Assembly: GCA_030490835.1 (NCBI GenBank)
Contig: CM059973.1
Span: 52,828,008 to 52,892,007 of the forward strand
Reading direction: 5' to 3'
DNA length: 64,000 nucleotides
From: Annona cherimola
Taxonomy: Eukaryota > Streptophyta > Magnoliopsida > Magnoliales > Annonaceae
This document shows positions 48,172 through 59,434 of the stretch, one piece after another. The position numbers were made by a program, and so were the translations under genes. The stretch's first letter is position 1; the number at the start of each line of letters is the position of its first letter. Below the pieces are notes generated by a model. The model saw only the letters and a list, made by a program, of their open reading frames with translations. It was not told where the DNA came from and searched no databases.

Positions 48172-48727
48172 TGGTATCATAGCAAGGATTGGTAAATAGG
48201 CGGGAGAAGGAGAAAATAAAGGATGATGAAAGGATAGGTCTGATACCACAAAGAATGGTATTAAAGCATGGACTGGTAAATAGGCGTGGAAAAGTTTAAG
48301 TGTAATGATTGATTATGATATGCATGATTTTGTGATGAATGCATAAGTGATTATCATGATAGGATGCATGATATATGATGATGATAGTAGTGAAATTTAT
48401 GATGATGAATAATATCACATGATTGTGATTGTGTGAATTAGTATGTTGAGATGCTAAGGCTTTGTTTTATAAGTGGATGCTTTGATAATGAGTATGATAT
48501 GATTAGTTATGATGATATAACTATCTCTAAGGATTTTGAATGCATAAAATGTACGCATGTGATATGATAGTTATGTTTATGAGATTAGATCATATGTCTA
48601 TGTGACAAGATGATAAGTATGTGATTAAGATGATAGCTATGAGATGAGATGAAATCTATGTGAATAGATGATAAGTTATATCTATGAGATATGATAAGTA
48701 TGATACCACAGAAGTTGGTATCAGATG
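48172..48727 (+). other. Primer-binding site and two PBS-like duplicates
   Basis: PBS-like motifs occur at 48172-48183 (TGGTATCATAGC, 5 nt after the LTR), 48256-48267 (TGGTATTAAAGC) and 48716-48727 (TGGTATCAGATG). The second and third are each preceded by TGATACCACA, which is the inverse complement of the PBS start, giving short palindromes. The third retains CACA-GAAGT-TGGTATCAGA, exactly the LTR-end-to-PBS junction of the Tekay-like element. Confidence 0.7.
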
Positions 48728-49199
48728 TTATGTTTGTAATCAAGTAGGGCACATCGCCCTGAATTGTCCAAATAAGGTACAAATGTTGCAAAGGCAAGGA
48801 AGATCATCTCAGTCAAGGTTAATAGAAGCAGCTAACCGACAGGTTACCTCTACGAACCTGGTACATGTGCATGGAGTCACGGGAGCAAGAGGATGAAGTG
48901 GTTACAAGTATGGATTAAATTTTAGAAAGTTTGGCAATAGCTTAGTTTGATTTTGATGATGATGATCATTAAATCATAAATTGTCAATATGTAACCACGC
49001 ATGCGGTACCTATAGCGGAAATCGATAAAATAATACAGGTGAAATTCTTTATATGTAGGTTAGCTATGGTTAATGAAAAATGTTGATGTTCAATGGAACA
49101 AATTCTTTGAAAGTAAGAATATTTGGGAACTAAAGGAAGAAGTGGGATGAAAGTACCCCCATCTATTTAATGAATAGACGGTTTCTGGACGAAACCTAT
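48684..49199 (+). pseudogene. gag: Gag/pol remnant of the gypsy derivative
   Basis: The clearest piece is one CCHC knuckle (CYVCNQVGHIALNC) followed by a Gln/Arg-rich linker and TSTNLVHVHGVTGARG. It corresponds to residues ~197-250 of the Tekay-like frame. Beyond 48896 the frame is lost, and scattered matches lead to a final stretch encoding the pol C-terminus next to the polypurine tract. PR, RT, RNase H and integrase are absent. It is a decayed internal deletion product. Confidence 0.75.
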
Positions 49200-49200
49200 T

Positions 49201-49216
49201 ATAAGGGGGGGAGGAT
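49201..49216 (+). other. Polypurine tract of the gypsy derivative
   Basis: ATAAGGGGGGGAGGAT directly before TGTGAAACC at 49217; the same 16 bases as the tract of the Tekay-like element at 19682-19697. Confidence 0.88.
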
Positions 49217-52200
49217 TGTGAAACCCTAACTCATATAGGACCCTTATATATGTATTAAACATGTATATGATGATTATTTATGAATTATGGAATTATGAAG
49301 ATATTTTATGATTTTGCCAATTATGGCAATTAGGGTTATGGCTTAGCATTAATGATGTGATTAAGCATTTTGAGCCTAAATGAGACAATGGGCTTATAAT
49401 GAATTATTTATGATTTAAATGTGCAAAAATATCATGAGAAATCATTTTCCATTATTTAAGATGAATTATGGAAGTTAATATGGAAATTGACAAGTTTGAT
49501 GGAAAATATTGAAAAATTCATAACTCAACGCCTAAAAGGAGGATTCAAGTGAAATTTGAAACGAAAATTGTTAATGTTGGGCTTAGTATTATGGAATAAA
49601 TGGGTTATGAAAATTCTTGATGAAATGAGAATTATGAATTTTTAAGCATATATTCATTTCAACCGTTAACTTCAAACGGCTATATCGGGAGCTAGAAAAC
49701 TCGGATTGAGTTGAAATTTGAAACGGTTGAATGGAATGGTGAGATGTTTATTTTGGATTGCTTGGATTAATCATGACATTTTGAGAAAGTGCCTGCATAG
49801 AAAAAGGTGGCTATGTTTGACTTATGCTCCAAGAGAGTACCATATCATAAATGCAAAGGTGCATGACATGATGGCATGGAATTAAAAGGGTTATGAGGTG
49901 TCCATTGCAGGAATTTTTGAGGGAATTTATGCATTTAAATAAAATTCATAATTCCATGAATTATCCATCCATTTAATGCATGAAATGATGAAGCTACATG
50001 AGGGTAGCCAAGGTGGCAAAGAGGGCACGTCCAAGTGCTGTTTTGGTGCTTCTTTTTTATTTTTGCATTTTTTCAAAATGCCTAAATGTTGCAGGGATAT
50101 AAGTACATGATATGTGCATTCAATAATAGAGATTTTCAGCAATTAAAAAATGGAAAAAGGTATGTATATACTGCTGAAAACATGGACAGCTTGTGGTGGA
50201 GAAAAATGTGATTTTTGGTGTTAAGTTGCTGCAATATTTGTTAAATATATTTGCATAAAATTAATGCATGAATTGAAGGGTAATTAGAGACATAAATTAC
50301 CCATTTCATAAAATAAAAATGAAACAAATGGACAAAAATCTGAACAGATTGGACGTGAATTGGAGATGCATTGGACGGTCATGGATTGCTTTGGTTTTGA
50401 CTTTTGAAAAATGGTGAAAATGCAAATTTCTATGGCTGAAATTGTGCCAGAACTTTAAGGGGATAGATATGCATTTACTCATGTGGAAAAATGGCCAAAA
50501 AGTGGGCCCCACAGCTGGAAAAATTCCAGCCCTTATAAGCCATGCACGATCACTTGGAGAGAGGCTTGAGAAAATTTGTAAGTGTGGAATTTTTCACCCC
50601 AAAGAAACAGCAGAAGCAACTCACGAATTTTCCCAAGAAAATAGGGGAGAAAATCAAGGGAAAAAGAAGAAGGAATTGAAGAAAAAATCACCTCAAGTTG
50701 CTAAGACTTGTTTTGCTACAAAACCAAGTACGTATGTGATGATTTTGGGTTGTTTAACTTGAGTTCTTAAACTCAAAACTTGGAAATGAAAAGCATCCTC
50801 AAAGAATCTGTAAAATGATGTTTTAAAATGCCTTTGCATGAATATGGATTGGGTATTAAGTTTTAAGCATGAATTTTTAAGTTAAGATTGATGAAAATGA
50901 AGTTAAGCATGTGTATTAAGTGGAAAATCCAAGTTGTTAAACCCTAAACCTCCAAGACAAGTTGCTGTTTTGATTTGATGATTGGATTAAGCTATGAATC
51001 ATGTATTCATGCCAAAAATATGAGGGTTTATTCTTAACTAATGAACCCTAAATCTGATTTTTTATGAATTTTTGAAGTAATGCATGTATGGAGTGGAAAC
51101 GGGTTTCAAAACGTGTGGATTACCCGCTGTTTTGGGAAATGGAAATGTATGAATGTTGAATATATGTTAAACCCTAGAAAATGGGTCGAGAAAAAAGGAT
51201 TTAATTTCTGGAAAATTCGGATTTTAGGGCTGCCCAAAGTTATGTGTCAAAAGACACGTTAAACGGGTGGAAAACGGGTTCTAAACTTGCTGTTATGGGA
51301 ACCTATGAAGAATGAATTTTAAACCCCATAAAAATACCTTAAGTAAAGTGGTATTAAAGGGTAATTAACCCGCTGAAAAATGGATTAAATTTCTGATTTA
51401 GGAAATTTTATGAAATGTATTGTGTTTAAGTGCTAAATGAGCTTATGTGAAGGGATAACGGTAAACGGGTGATGAATGACCTATGAAAAATGTTTTTATG
51501 CAAAAATGCATGGAAATGAGATGAATCCCATGTTTATATATCTGTTTGAAATGATATGATATTAATCCAAATTTTTGGACTTGAATTATAAAGCTAAGGC
51601 AAAGATATGTATGTAGAAGAAACACCCGTATGTGTGTTTTGAGAAAAATGGGAAAAATGGCAAAGTAAGCTTATTGAAGCTACGAATGATGTGTATGGAA
51701 TGAATTTTATGATATTTAAAGAATACCTCAATTTTAGGGTTATATGTATATGCTATGTTGTATAATAGCCGAATGTGTGTAAGTTATGATAATGGGTGCA
51801 AAATAAGTCATATATGTGTATAATGACTTATGAAGTCAAATGAATGATGGATGTATATGAAATGGGTTGGAAAATTGAGTTGAATGCAAGCAAAGGAAAT
51901 ATATGAATGTTATATCATTCTTATATGTATAGGCAAAGGCAAAGGGATAAGCGAAACAGGAAGCTAAGCAAGCAAGGTAAGCAAGCAGCTTTCTAAATGA
52001 TTTTGATTTTCATTACAAGGTATTTAAGGATGGTCATTCCTTGTTTATATGTGTATTGAAATGTTTATTTTTTTTGAAATAAATGATTGCCTATGGTTTC
52101 GCAATTATGCTTGAAATGTGTTGAAACATGAGTTTATACGATGTTTCGTTGAAACGATGTTTCGAAAGGGATGGTGCAAAGAATTCTCTACATGAGAATG

Positions 52201-53154
52201 ACAAGTTCCATGTGTAAGGAGGTATATAATGCCGGGGTGACTAAAGGACATGCATGGAATGGAAATCAAGTAGGCTAGTCGAGGTAGTAAGTGGACAAGG
52301 AGTCCCCCTTGACGTTGCCAAGTCGGAAGGTCCGACGCCAAGGATGGAAAGGATATGTCATGGTATAATGTTCCCCGGGCTAGCGTACCCTCACATGAAG
52401 GATAACGTCATTAATGGAAATGATGAATTTGCACATCCAATGATTATGAAATGTTTGCGAGTGGTTTATGTGAATGGTTTTTCATGAATGATTTTCATGA
52501 AATGTTTATGAAAGGTTTATGAAAAGGTTTTTGCTCCACAGGTAGTTGATCACTTGATAAGTGTCTCTACCGAAGGGAGAAAAATATTTTTGAATAAACA
52601 TGCCTTCAAAATGGATTGCCTGCAAAATATAATGCTTGCTTACTGAATTTCGACTCACGTTTTGTTTTCTAAACCTATAGACAGGTGAAAGGAAGGAGGC
52701 AAGGAGCACAGGTGGAGATTCAAGGATGAATGGATTTCTACGAGTTACCTGTGTATGAACCTAAGGGTTGAATGGTTATATAAATGTTAACAATTAAAAT
52801 GAATGTTAACAATTAAATTGTTATTCAATGTTGTAGAAGGTTTATGTTACGTTTTATGCCAATGGATTGGCAAAAATTTTTTATGGGTAAATGCTAAGGC
52901 ATAAAATACCATGATATGGTTAAGTATGAAGATTATGAGATGACATGTGTAATTCTCAAATGATACAATGGCCTAAAATGGTATTTGATGGAACCTTGAA
53001 ACAAGTGGAATGATATAAAATCCTAAGGAGTTAGGATTAACTGGATAAAAATCCAATAAGAACCCGCCGCGTGATCAGGGCAACAATCCTGATTCACATT
53101 TACCAATCGATAGATCCTGAGGTAAGGATATGACGCTCGGGCCGAGGCGCCACA
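49217..53154 (+). repeat. 3' LTR of the gypsy derivative
   Basis: 3,938 bp, TGTGAAACCCTAAC to GGCGCCACA, plus orientation. It is homologous over its length to the reverse complement of 26092-30085, for example the shared gtttaaacgg/cggattgag block (49680-49720) and ggtaagcaagc (~51977). The ORF-like frames inside are chance frames. Confidence 0.9.
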
Positions 53155-54595
53155 TGTTGTTTCATCCAAAGTAATTGGTCACACCAGCTTCCGGTGGCTA
53201 TATATTCGGCTTCCGCGGTAGATAGAGCAACACTAGTCTGTTTTCTTGAAAACCATGAAATCAACATGTTTCCAAGCAACTGATATGTTCCACTAGTGCT
53301 TTTTCTATCTACTTTGTAACCGGTAAAATCTACATTCGATTAGCCGATTAGATCAAATGTTGACCCCTTTAGATACCATAGTCCTAGATTAGTGGTATTT
53401 ATCAAATATCTGAAAATTCTTTTTGCAGCTATTAAATGTGATTCTTTAGAACATGATTGGTATCTAGAACACATGTAAACACTTAACAAAATATCAGGTC
53501 TAGAAGCAGTTAAATATAGTAAAGATTCTATCATGCTTCTATACAATTTTTGTTCCATTGGTTTACCCTTTTCATCCTTGTCGATCTTGATAGTTGAACT
53601 CATTGGTGTGTTTGCACCTTTGTTATTTTGCATTCTGAACTTCTTTAACATTTCTTTGACGTACTTGGACTGATTTATGAAGATCCCTTCTGCTTGTTGC
53701 TTAATTTGTAGCCCAAGGAAGAAATTTAATTCTCCCATCATGCTTATTTCGAATTCACTCTGCATAATCTCAGAAAATTCTTGGCACAAAGTTTTATTAG
53801 TAGCACCAAATATTATATCATCAGCATAAATTTGAACAATTAAAATATTTTTATCCTTATACTTGATGAATAATGTTGTATCAACCTTTCCTATTTGAAA
53901 TTCATGATCAATCAAAAATTTGCTTAACCTTTCATACCAAACTTGTGGAGCTTGTTTTAGTCCATATAATTCTTTGGTTAATTTGAAAACATATTTTGAT
54001 TGATTCTTTTCTTCAAATCCCGGAGGTTGCTCAACATAAACTTCTCATTCAAGTATCCATTCAAAAATGCGCTTTTTTACATCCATTTGAAACAATTTAA
54101 AATCATGTGGGAAGCAAATGCTAATAGGATACGTATGGCTTCTAATCTAGCCACAAGAGCTTAAGATTCTTCAAAATCAATTCCTTCTTCTTGAGAATAT
54201 CCTTTGGCTACTAATTTAGCTTTGTTTCTCACCCCAAGTCCATTTTTATCTAATTTGTTCCTAAATACCCATTTGGTACCAATAACTGTGCAATCTTTGG
54301 GTCTAGGAACTAGGTGTCATACATTATTTCTTTCAAATTGATTTAGCTCTTCTTGAATTGCGATGATCCAATTCTTATCATTAAGAGCTTGATCAATGGA
54401 TGTTGGTTCAATTTTTTATACAAAAGTTAATTCTCCACAAATATTGTGTCTTGACCTTCTAGTTTTTACTCCTTCATAGATATTATTAATAATTTGCTCA
54501 ATTGGATGGTCATTCTTGAATTTTAAATCAGTTGGAGGTTTGTAAGAATTGTTACCTTCACTTGCCCTTTCCTCCATGAAATTTTCATATTTTTC
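53155..54595 (-). pseudogene. pol: Copia-3 reverse transcriptase and RNase H N-terminal part
   Basis: Encodes RT in pieces. The open stretch 53915-53340 has YADD (YVDD in copia-2) in QIYADDIIFGAT, then [17 protein letters not shown] and [10 protein letters not shown], and ends at a stop at 53340 in the RNase H start. Positions 53339-53155 continue with EAEYIATGSWC and LLWMKQQ up to the insertion point. Upstream, 54595-53916 retains recognisable RT N-terminal sequence ([14 protein letters not shown]) but with frameshifts. Unlike copia-2 it has only one copy of the 52-residue block. Confidence 0.85.
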
Positions 54596-55590
54596 TTAGG
54601 CTTCTCCTTGTTGCTCTTGTTGTTCTGCCTTTGGGTTCTTTGATACCTCATCTGCATCACTTAATTCATTCTCTTGTCTCGAAGTTTGGTTAAATTCATC
54701 AAAAATAACATGTATTGATTCTTCTATTATTTGATTCTTCTTGTTAAAGAGTCTATATGCTTTGCTATTTGATGAATAACCAAGAAAAATTGTCTCATCA
54801 CTTTTAGCATCTAATTTTCTTAAGTTGGTCTTTCCATTATTTAACACATAGCAAGTACATCCAAAGGCAAGGAAATATGATATGTTTGGTTTTCTTCATT
54901 TCCAAAGTTTATATGGGATTTTTTTCAAGATTGCTCTAATGGTAACTCGGTTTAATACATGACAAGTTGTACTTACAACTTCACCCCAAAATCTTTTGAA
55001 CAATTTACTCTCATTTAGCATAGTTCTAGCCATTTCTTATATTGTCCTATTTTTCCTTTCAACTACCTCATTTTGTTGGGAGGTTCTTGGTGCAGAAAAT
55101 GTATGGTGAATTCCTTTATCGTTGCAAAATTCTATGAATCGTTTATTTTCAAATTCACCACCATGATCACTTCTAATAGAAATAATTGTATTTTATTTTT
55201 CATCTTGCACCAAATTTGAAAACGTGACAAACATAGAAAATGCTTCGTCTTTGCTAGCTAAGAGTATTATCCATGTGAATCTTGAAAAATCATCAACAAT
55301 TACAAATACATACTTTTTCCCACCAAGGGTTAAAATGTCTAATGGCCCATAAATATCCATATGCAATAATTCAAGTAGCCTAGTCGTTGAAGTTTCCTTT
55401 TTGGTGGAAAATGGCATCTTGGGTTGCTTAGATAATTGATAAACCTTACAAATTTTGTCCTGGTCATATTAAAGCTTTGGTAACCTTTCCACTAGGCTCT
55501 TTTTCTACAAGGTTTTAATATTTGACATATTAATATGCCCAAGCCTTTTATGTCATATCCATGGATCATTTTCTATGGCTATTAGATATT
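54596..55590 (-). pseudogene. pol: Copia-3 integrase
   Basis: Fragments in several frames. The segment 55417-55193 (ELLHMDIYGPLDILTL, DDFSRFTWIILLAS) carries the first catalytic Asp. The Asp and Glu regions around 55160 and 55060 are recognisable but broken. The segment 54847-54596 encodes the conserved LDAKSDETIFLGYSSNSKAYR block of copia integrases and a degenerate linker to RT. Confidence 0.85.
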
Positions 55591-55881
55591 TTTCATCAAG
55601 TTCACTAAACAAACCAAATATACATTTTCATGTCTTTTGCCACTAAAAACTATGTAATCATCATCAAATACATTGCATATAGAAGATTTAAATATAACTT
55701 TATAACCTTTATCACATAATTTACTAATACTCATTAAGTTGTGTTTGAGTCCTTCAACGAATAGTACATCCTCAATACATGCATTGGAATTTCCATAAAT
55801 ATTTCCTTTACCTTTGATTATATCTTTTTCTCCCGTCATGTGTCTTGATCAACCACTATCCATAAACCATATATTGTTGGC
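55591..55881 (-). pseudogene. pol: Copia-3 protease remnant
   Basis: The HMTGEKD stretch after the active-site region, and VLFVEGLKHNLMSISKLCDKG, match copia-1 and copia-2. Part of the sequence between them is deleted. It is cut at 55881 by the solo LTR; the residues just before are encoded from 57490. Confidence 0.82.
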
Positions 55882-56154
55882 TGATAATTGGAAATTAACA
55901 GTATATTATGTGGGCATTTATACCAATTTTATGGGGAATTATTTGAGTTCAATATGAAATTTGGTTTAAAATGCGATTTTTGCATCAATTGGGTGTTGAA
56001 CATGAATTTTAAAATATTTAATAACTTTTATAATCTTTTAGTTTGAAATTTCATTCCATTCTTTTGTCTAAGGGAATTCGGACAAGAAGAAACAGGGAAC
56101 ACTTAAGAACACGATGGATGGAAGAAAAGAGAAACCAAAGCAAGCAAGGGTGTC

Positions 56155-56491
56155 GGCGCCTAGGTGCCACCCTACAGGCTCATGCGAGAATCTCCAACAC
56201 CACATTTCAGTCTGCTTCCAGAGAGTTGGCGCCTAGGCGCCACTTCACCAACGTGCTGAAAAGTCTGAAAGGGTTTTGGGGATCACAAGGTAAAATTGTT
56301 TCCAGGGAGTTGGCGCCTAGGCGCCATGACATGCTCATACAGGACTTTCAGGAGGATTTTCAAGTCGCAAATCATCTAGAGAGTTGGTGCCTAGGCGCCA
56401 GACAGGGGCGCCCCGGCACCACTTTCCCACCTTCAAGCAAGTTACGAACACCCTCAATCAGCAACTTCCAGCAAGTGGGCGCCTAAGCGCC
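56155..56491 (+). repeat. Five spaced GGCGCCTAGGCGCC palindromes
   Basis: Starts at 56155, 56228, 56312, 56386 and 56478, spaced 73-92 bp. Copies 2 and 3 are perfect 14-bp palindromes; the others differ by one base. Most are preceded by gagttgg or a close variant. Confidence 0.92.
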
Positions 56492-56542
56492 AATACGCAG
56501 ACCTGCGTACGATTGCGAGCGGCTGGCTCGTTTTAAGGGATG

Positions 56543-56550
56543 TATAAAAA
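56543..56550 (+). promoter_or_regulatory. TATA box of solo LTR 55882-57484
   Basis: TATAAAAA ~660 bp into the LTR and 50 bp after the last palindrome, followed by a GA-rich leader. Confidence 0.5.
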
Positions 56551-57489
56551 CCCTTTGAGGGTTCCGGACTGAGGATAATTTTTCGAAGGCGAAGGGAGAA
56601 GGCCATTTTTTAGAGAGAGAAAGACAGATAGAGAGAGAGGTGGAGAGCACAGGTGAGAGGAGAACCGACGAGTTGCGTGGGGCGACTGACACATCATCAG
56701 AGCTCCAAACCAATAAGCTTTTTTTTCTTTGTTTTTATTGTCTTGTTTAAGATAAGATGTTATGTTAATTCTCTGTTGGACTTGAATATGCTGGGCTAAA
56801 CCCTTAATCTAGGATTTAGGATATAGCGTGTGTACAATGTAGCGTGGTGTGGATGTTAATTTATTTATGATGAATATTATTGTTAATTTAGATTTAATGC
56901 TTGCTTGGTGTGAAGGCCTGCACTTTGGTAATGATTCTCATATATTAGGTGATGGAACCGAGAGGTGGAAATCTAATATACGATAATCAAGATATTAAAC
57001 CTGGAAATCTAAGACCATGAGAATAGGCTTGATGACCTTGAGGAATTCCATGAACAAGCCACAGAACTTAATGGATTCTAATTAACTTAATCCCATGAGA
57101 ATAGGTGGTTAAGAAAATTAGGATACGCCTTGTAAGTTTTGAGAGAAGGTGCAAGGATAAATTAGGGTTTGTTCTCCTTTAATAAATAATATCCAGAGTA
57201 AATAATCATACCACTACCCGTTGCAAAAGATGCATGTGAAATCCTAGACCTTAGATACTCACACTCTCATTTTCTCAAATCATTCTAATTTCTATTTTAT
57301 TTTCTCTTCCCAATTTCCTATGCCTTTTCCATTTAATTTACTACATGCTCTTTCAACTTTTCTAATCCATTAAATCCGACGAGAAAGTGTTTAAAAGCAG
57401 AATTTTTAGTCCCGAATTTCCTGTGGATCGATATTTTATATACTACAATCTACGACCCGTGCACTTGCGGTGAGATTGCGAACATTGGC

Positions 57490-58139
57490 CTTTTCTCTTA
57501 GACAAACATGCAAAAATAAGGTCAAGTGGAGCTTATCTTTTTGGTACCCATTTTATGGGTCCATTTGGGTTAGTTAACCATTGGAATCTACGTTGATCTA
57601 CCCTTTACGGCATAAATCCAATGCTCTTAGTTTCCCAAACCAATTTTGCACCAAGGCCATGTAATTTTCTCATACTACATTAATACATCTTGTGCCCCCA
57701 TCTTGTTGCAAAAATTACAAGCTCCCGGGAGTCTTAGAGTGGGAATCCATGTAGTAGTAGGTTCCCAAGTTGGTCTTTTGGTCCAAGTAACATGGTTCAT
57801 TTTTGGCGTAGCATGGATGAGTTTTGCTTGATTTTTACAAGTCCTTGGAGCATTTGACTTGTTACTTTCTCTCTTCTCAAATGTGGAATACCCAATTCCT
57901 CTTTTATTATTTTGAGCGGTCATATTCAAAAATATTTTGACTCTTCTCCTTGGATTAGAGAACTTGGCATGTGATTCATTATCCTTTTTATGTTTTTTCA
58001 CCTCACTTGTCAAAGTGTTCTTTTCATTTGTTAAATGATCAACTTTTTCTGCAAGTTTTCCGTTCAGAATAATCACTGCATCACATTGTTTTTTCTTCAT
58101 TGTGAACTTGTTTCCCAACTTTTTTATTTCCTCATATAA
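57490..58139 (-). pseudogene. gag: Copia-3 Gag C-terminal region with second knuckle
   Basis: Segment 58118-57675 has the Lys-rich helix, the IFLNMTAQNNKRGIGY block and the start of the knuckle (CNFCNKMG), where it diverges by frameshift. The remainder to 57490 matches the spacer before protease (a tttggtacccattttatgggtccatttgggtta stretch shared with copia-1 and copia-2). Confidence 0.82.
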
Positions 58140-59386
58140 TGAATCATAAGCTTATTGTAGTTCTTCCAATTCAGCACATTTGAGACATTCATTTGTGGAA
58201 GAGAAAATAGAAAAAGATTTTGGCTTAGAGATTACCTCTTCACTACTGTGCAGTTTGTTGAAGTGGTTTGATCCTCCAAGATTTCTGTTGCTGCAAAGCA
58301 TAGGTTGAAATCTTCCTCCATTATAGCTATGCAACAAATCCTTACGTAATTTGCAGCGTCATTTTCTTCATTTGAGGAGCGGCATGTTGTGGATGTCTCC
58401 TCGTTGACATACATGCCTCTTCCTTTAGCTTTTTGAAATTTTCTATTTTCACCTTGATCCTTCTTTTCCCTTTGTTCCCTTGATTTGGTTTCTTCGGGTG
58501 TTGGGCATTGGGCTTGCATATGCCCCATACCACCACACCGGAAGCACTTGGTAGCTTCCTTCTTTTTCTCCTTTGAGTTTCTTTATTTAAAGCTCTTGAA
58601 ATTCTTTCCTTTCCTTACAAATTTTTTGAAACGTCTTGTGAGTAGCGCTATCTCCTCATCATCGTTTTGAGAGGATGAGGTGGAGTCGTCTGAAACTTGT
58701 GCTGCTTTTAAGGCAATGACTCTTTTGCCTTTGTGTTGCTCCTCATTTCTCCTCTTAATCAACTCATGTGACATGAGTGAACTTATGAGATCTTCAAGCA
58801 GTAACGTGTTGAGGTCCTTTGCTTCCTTAATGGTAGTGATCTTTGGAGTCCAAGATTCGGATAACACTCTTAGAATTTTCATTACCTGCTCAGATTCAGA
58901 AATAGCTTTCTCAAGACCTTTCAAGGCATTAGTAACCTTAGAAAATCTAACAAATATTTCGAAAATATTTTCAGTTTCAAGCATTTTAAAACTTTCTAAC
59001 TCTCCAATAAAAATATTTCTTCTCGTCCCTTGGACTTGAGAAGTTCCCTCATAAATAGATATAAGTGTATCTCATATCTCTTTGGCAGTTTGGCATGAGG
59101 ATACTCTATCATATTCGGATGCCATTAATGCACAAAAGAGGGAGTTCATGGCTTTTGCATTGCTTTTAACGGTTCTAACTTCCTCCTCGGACCATGTGGA
59201 GACTCTTTCATCAATGAGCAACACAACACCATCTTGGATAGTAATCCAAGAATCTATATCTATAGCCATGATTAATTGTTTCATTCTCAACTTCCAATAA
59301 CCGAGGATACTCCTATCAAATAGAGGCGGCCTTGTAAATGATTGGCCCTCGACAAAAGCAGAGGTGGAAGTTTGTTGGGATGCCAT
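58140..59386 (-). pseudogene. gag: Copia-3 Gag, N-terminal part
   Basis: Starts at the ATG complementary to 59384-59386. It ends first at TGA 59072-59074, where copia-2 has a Trp codon (KEIWDT), and continues in frame to 58583 with MLETENIFEIFVRF and LRVLSESWTPK. After a stop, a shifted segment (58528-58232) has a knuckle degraded to GHMQAQC with a Ser/Glu-rich linker. It is collinear with copia-2 Gag throughout. Confidence 0.88.
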
Positions 59387-59420
59387 ATATAAGATCTCTT
59401 TAGTTTAAACTCAAAGACCT

Positions 59421-59432
59421 GCTCTGATACCA
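59421..59432 (-). other. Primer-binding site of copia-3
   Basis: The minus strand reads TGGTATCAGAGC, a perfect initiator tRNA-Met site two bases inside the LTR. Confidence 0.95.
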
Positions 59433-59434
59433 CT

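Larger units (their letters stand above)
46590..53154 (+). mobile_element. Gypsy deletion derivative with an inverted (fold-back) 5' LTR, 6.6 kb
   Basis: Flanked by a perfect TSD TGTTG inside the copia-3 RNase H sequence. The right part is an ordinary plus-oriented Tekay-like element: PBS at 48172, a gag knuckle remnant, polypurine tract, and 3' LTR 49217-53154. The left end, however, is TGTGGCGCC, the U5 terminus in inverted orientation, instead of the expected U3 start TGTGAAACC. The insertion therefore has two U5 ends facing outward. Internal sequence is cut to ~1.05 kb with no pol, so it is non-autonomous. Confidence 0.88.
55882..57484 (+). mobile_element. Solo LTR of a different gypsy-type element (1.6 kb) with GGCGCC palindromes
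   Basis: Begins TGATAATTGG, ends TGCGAACA, and is flanked by a perfect TSD TTGGC (55877-55881 and 57485-57489). There is a TATA box in plus orientation, and a 3' end with a cgacccgtgcacttgcggtgag phrase, which I associate with LTRs of Tat/Athila-type plant gypsy elements (recalled, not searched). The chance ORF at 56043-56486 spans the palindrome repeats and has no recognisable domain. It is unrelated to the Tekay-like LTRs. Confidence 0.8.

Noticed and set aside
50442..50762. 106-codon plus-strand ORF inside LTR 49217-53154
   Set aside because: Low-complexity Lys-rich frame in a region that is non-coding in the homologous LTRs, where it is not preserved.
46590..53154. Two separate solo LTRs in opposite orientation rather than one element
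   Set aside because: The matching TSD TGTTG is found only at the two outer ends, and a PBS and polypurine tract lie between in the right order for one plus-strand element.
56043..56486. 147-codon plus-strand ORF with repeated ELAPRRH-like peptides
   Set aside because: The peptide repeat is the GGCGCC palindrome array read through. The ORF sits upstream of the LTR TATA box and has no recognisable domain.
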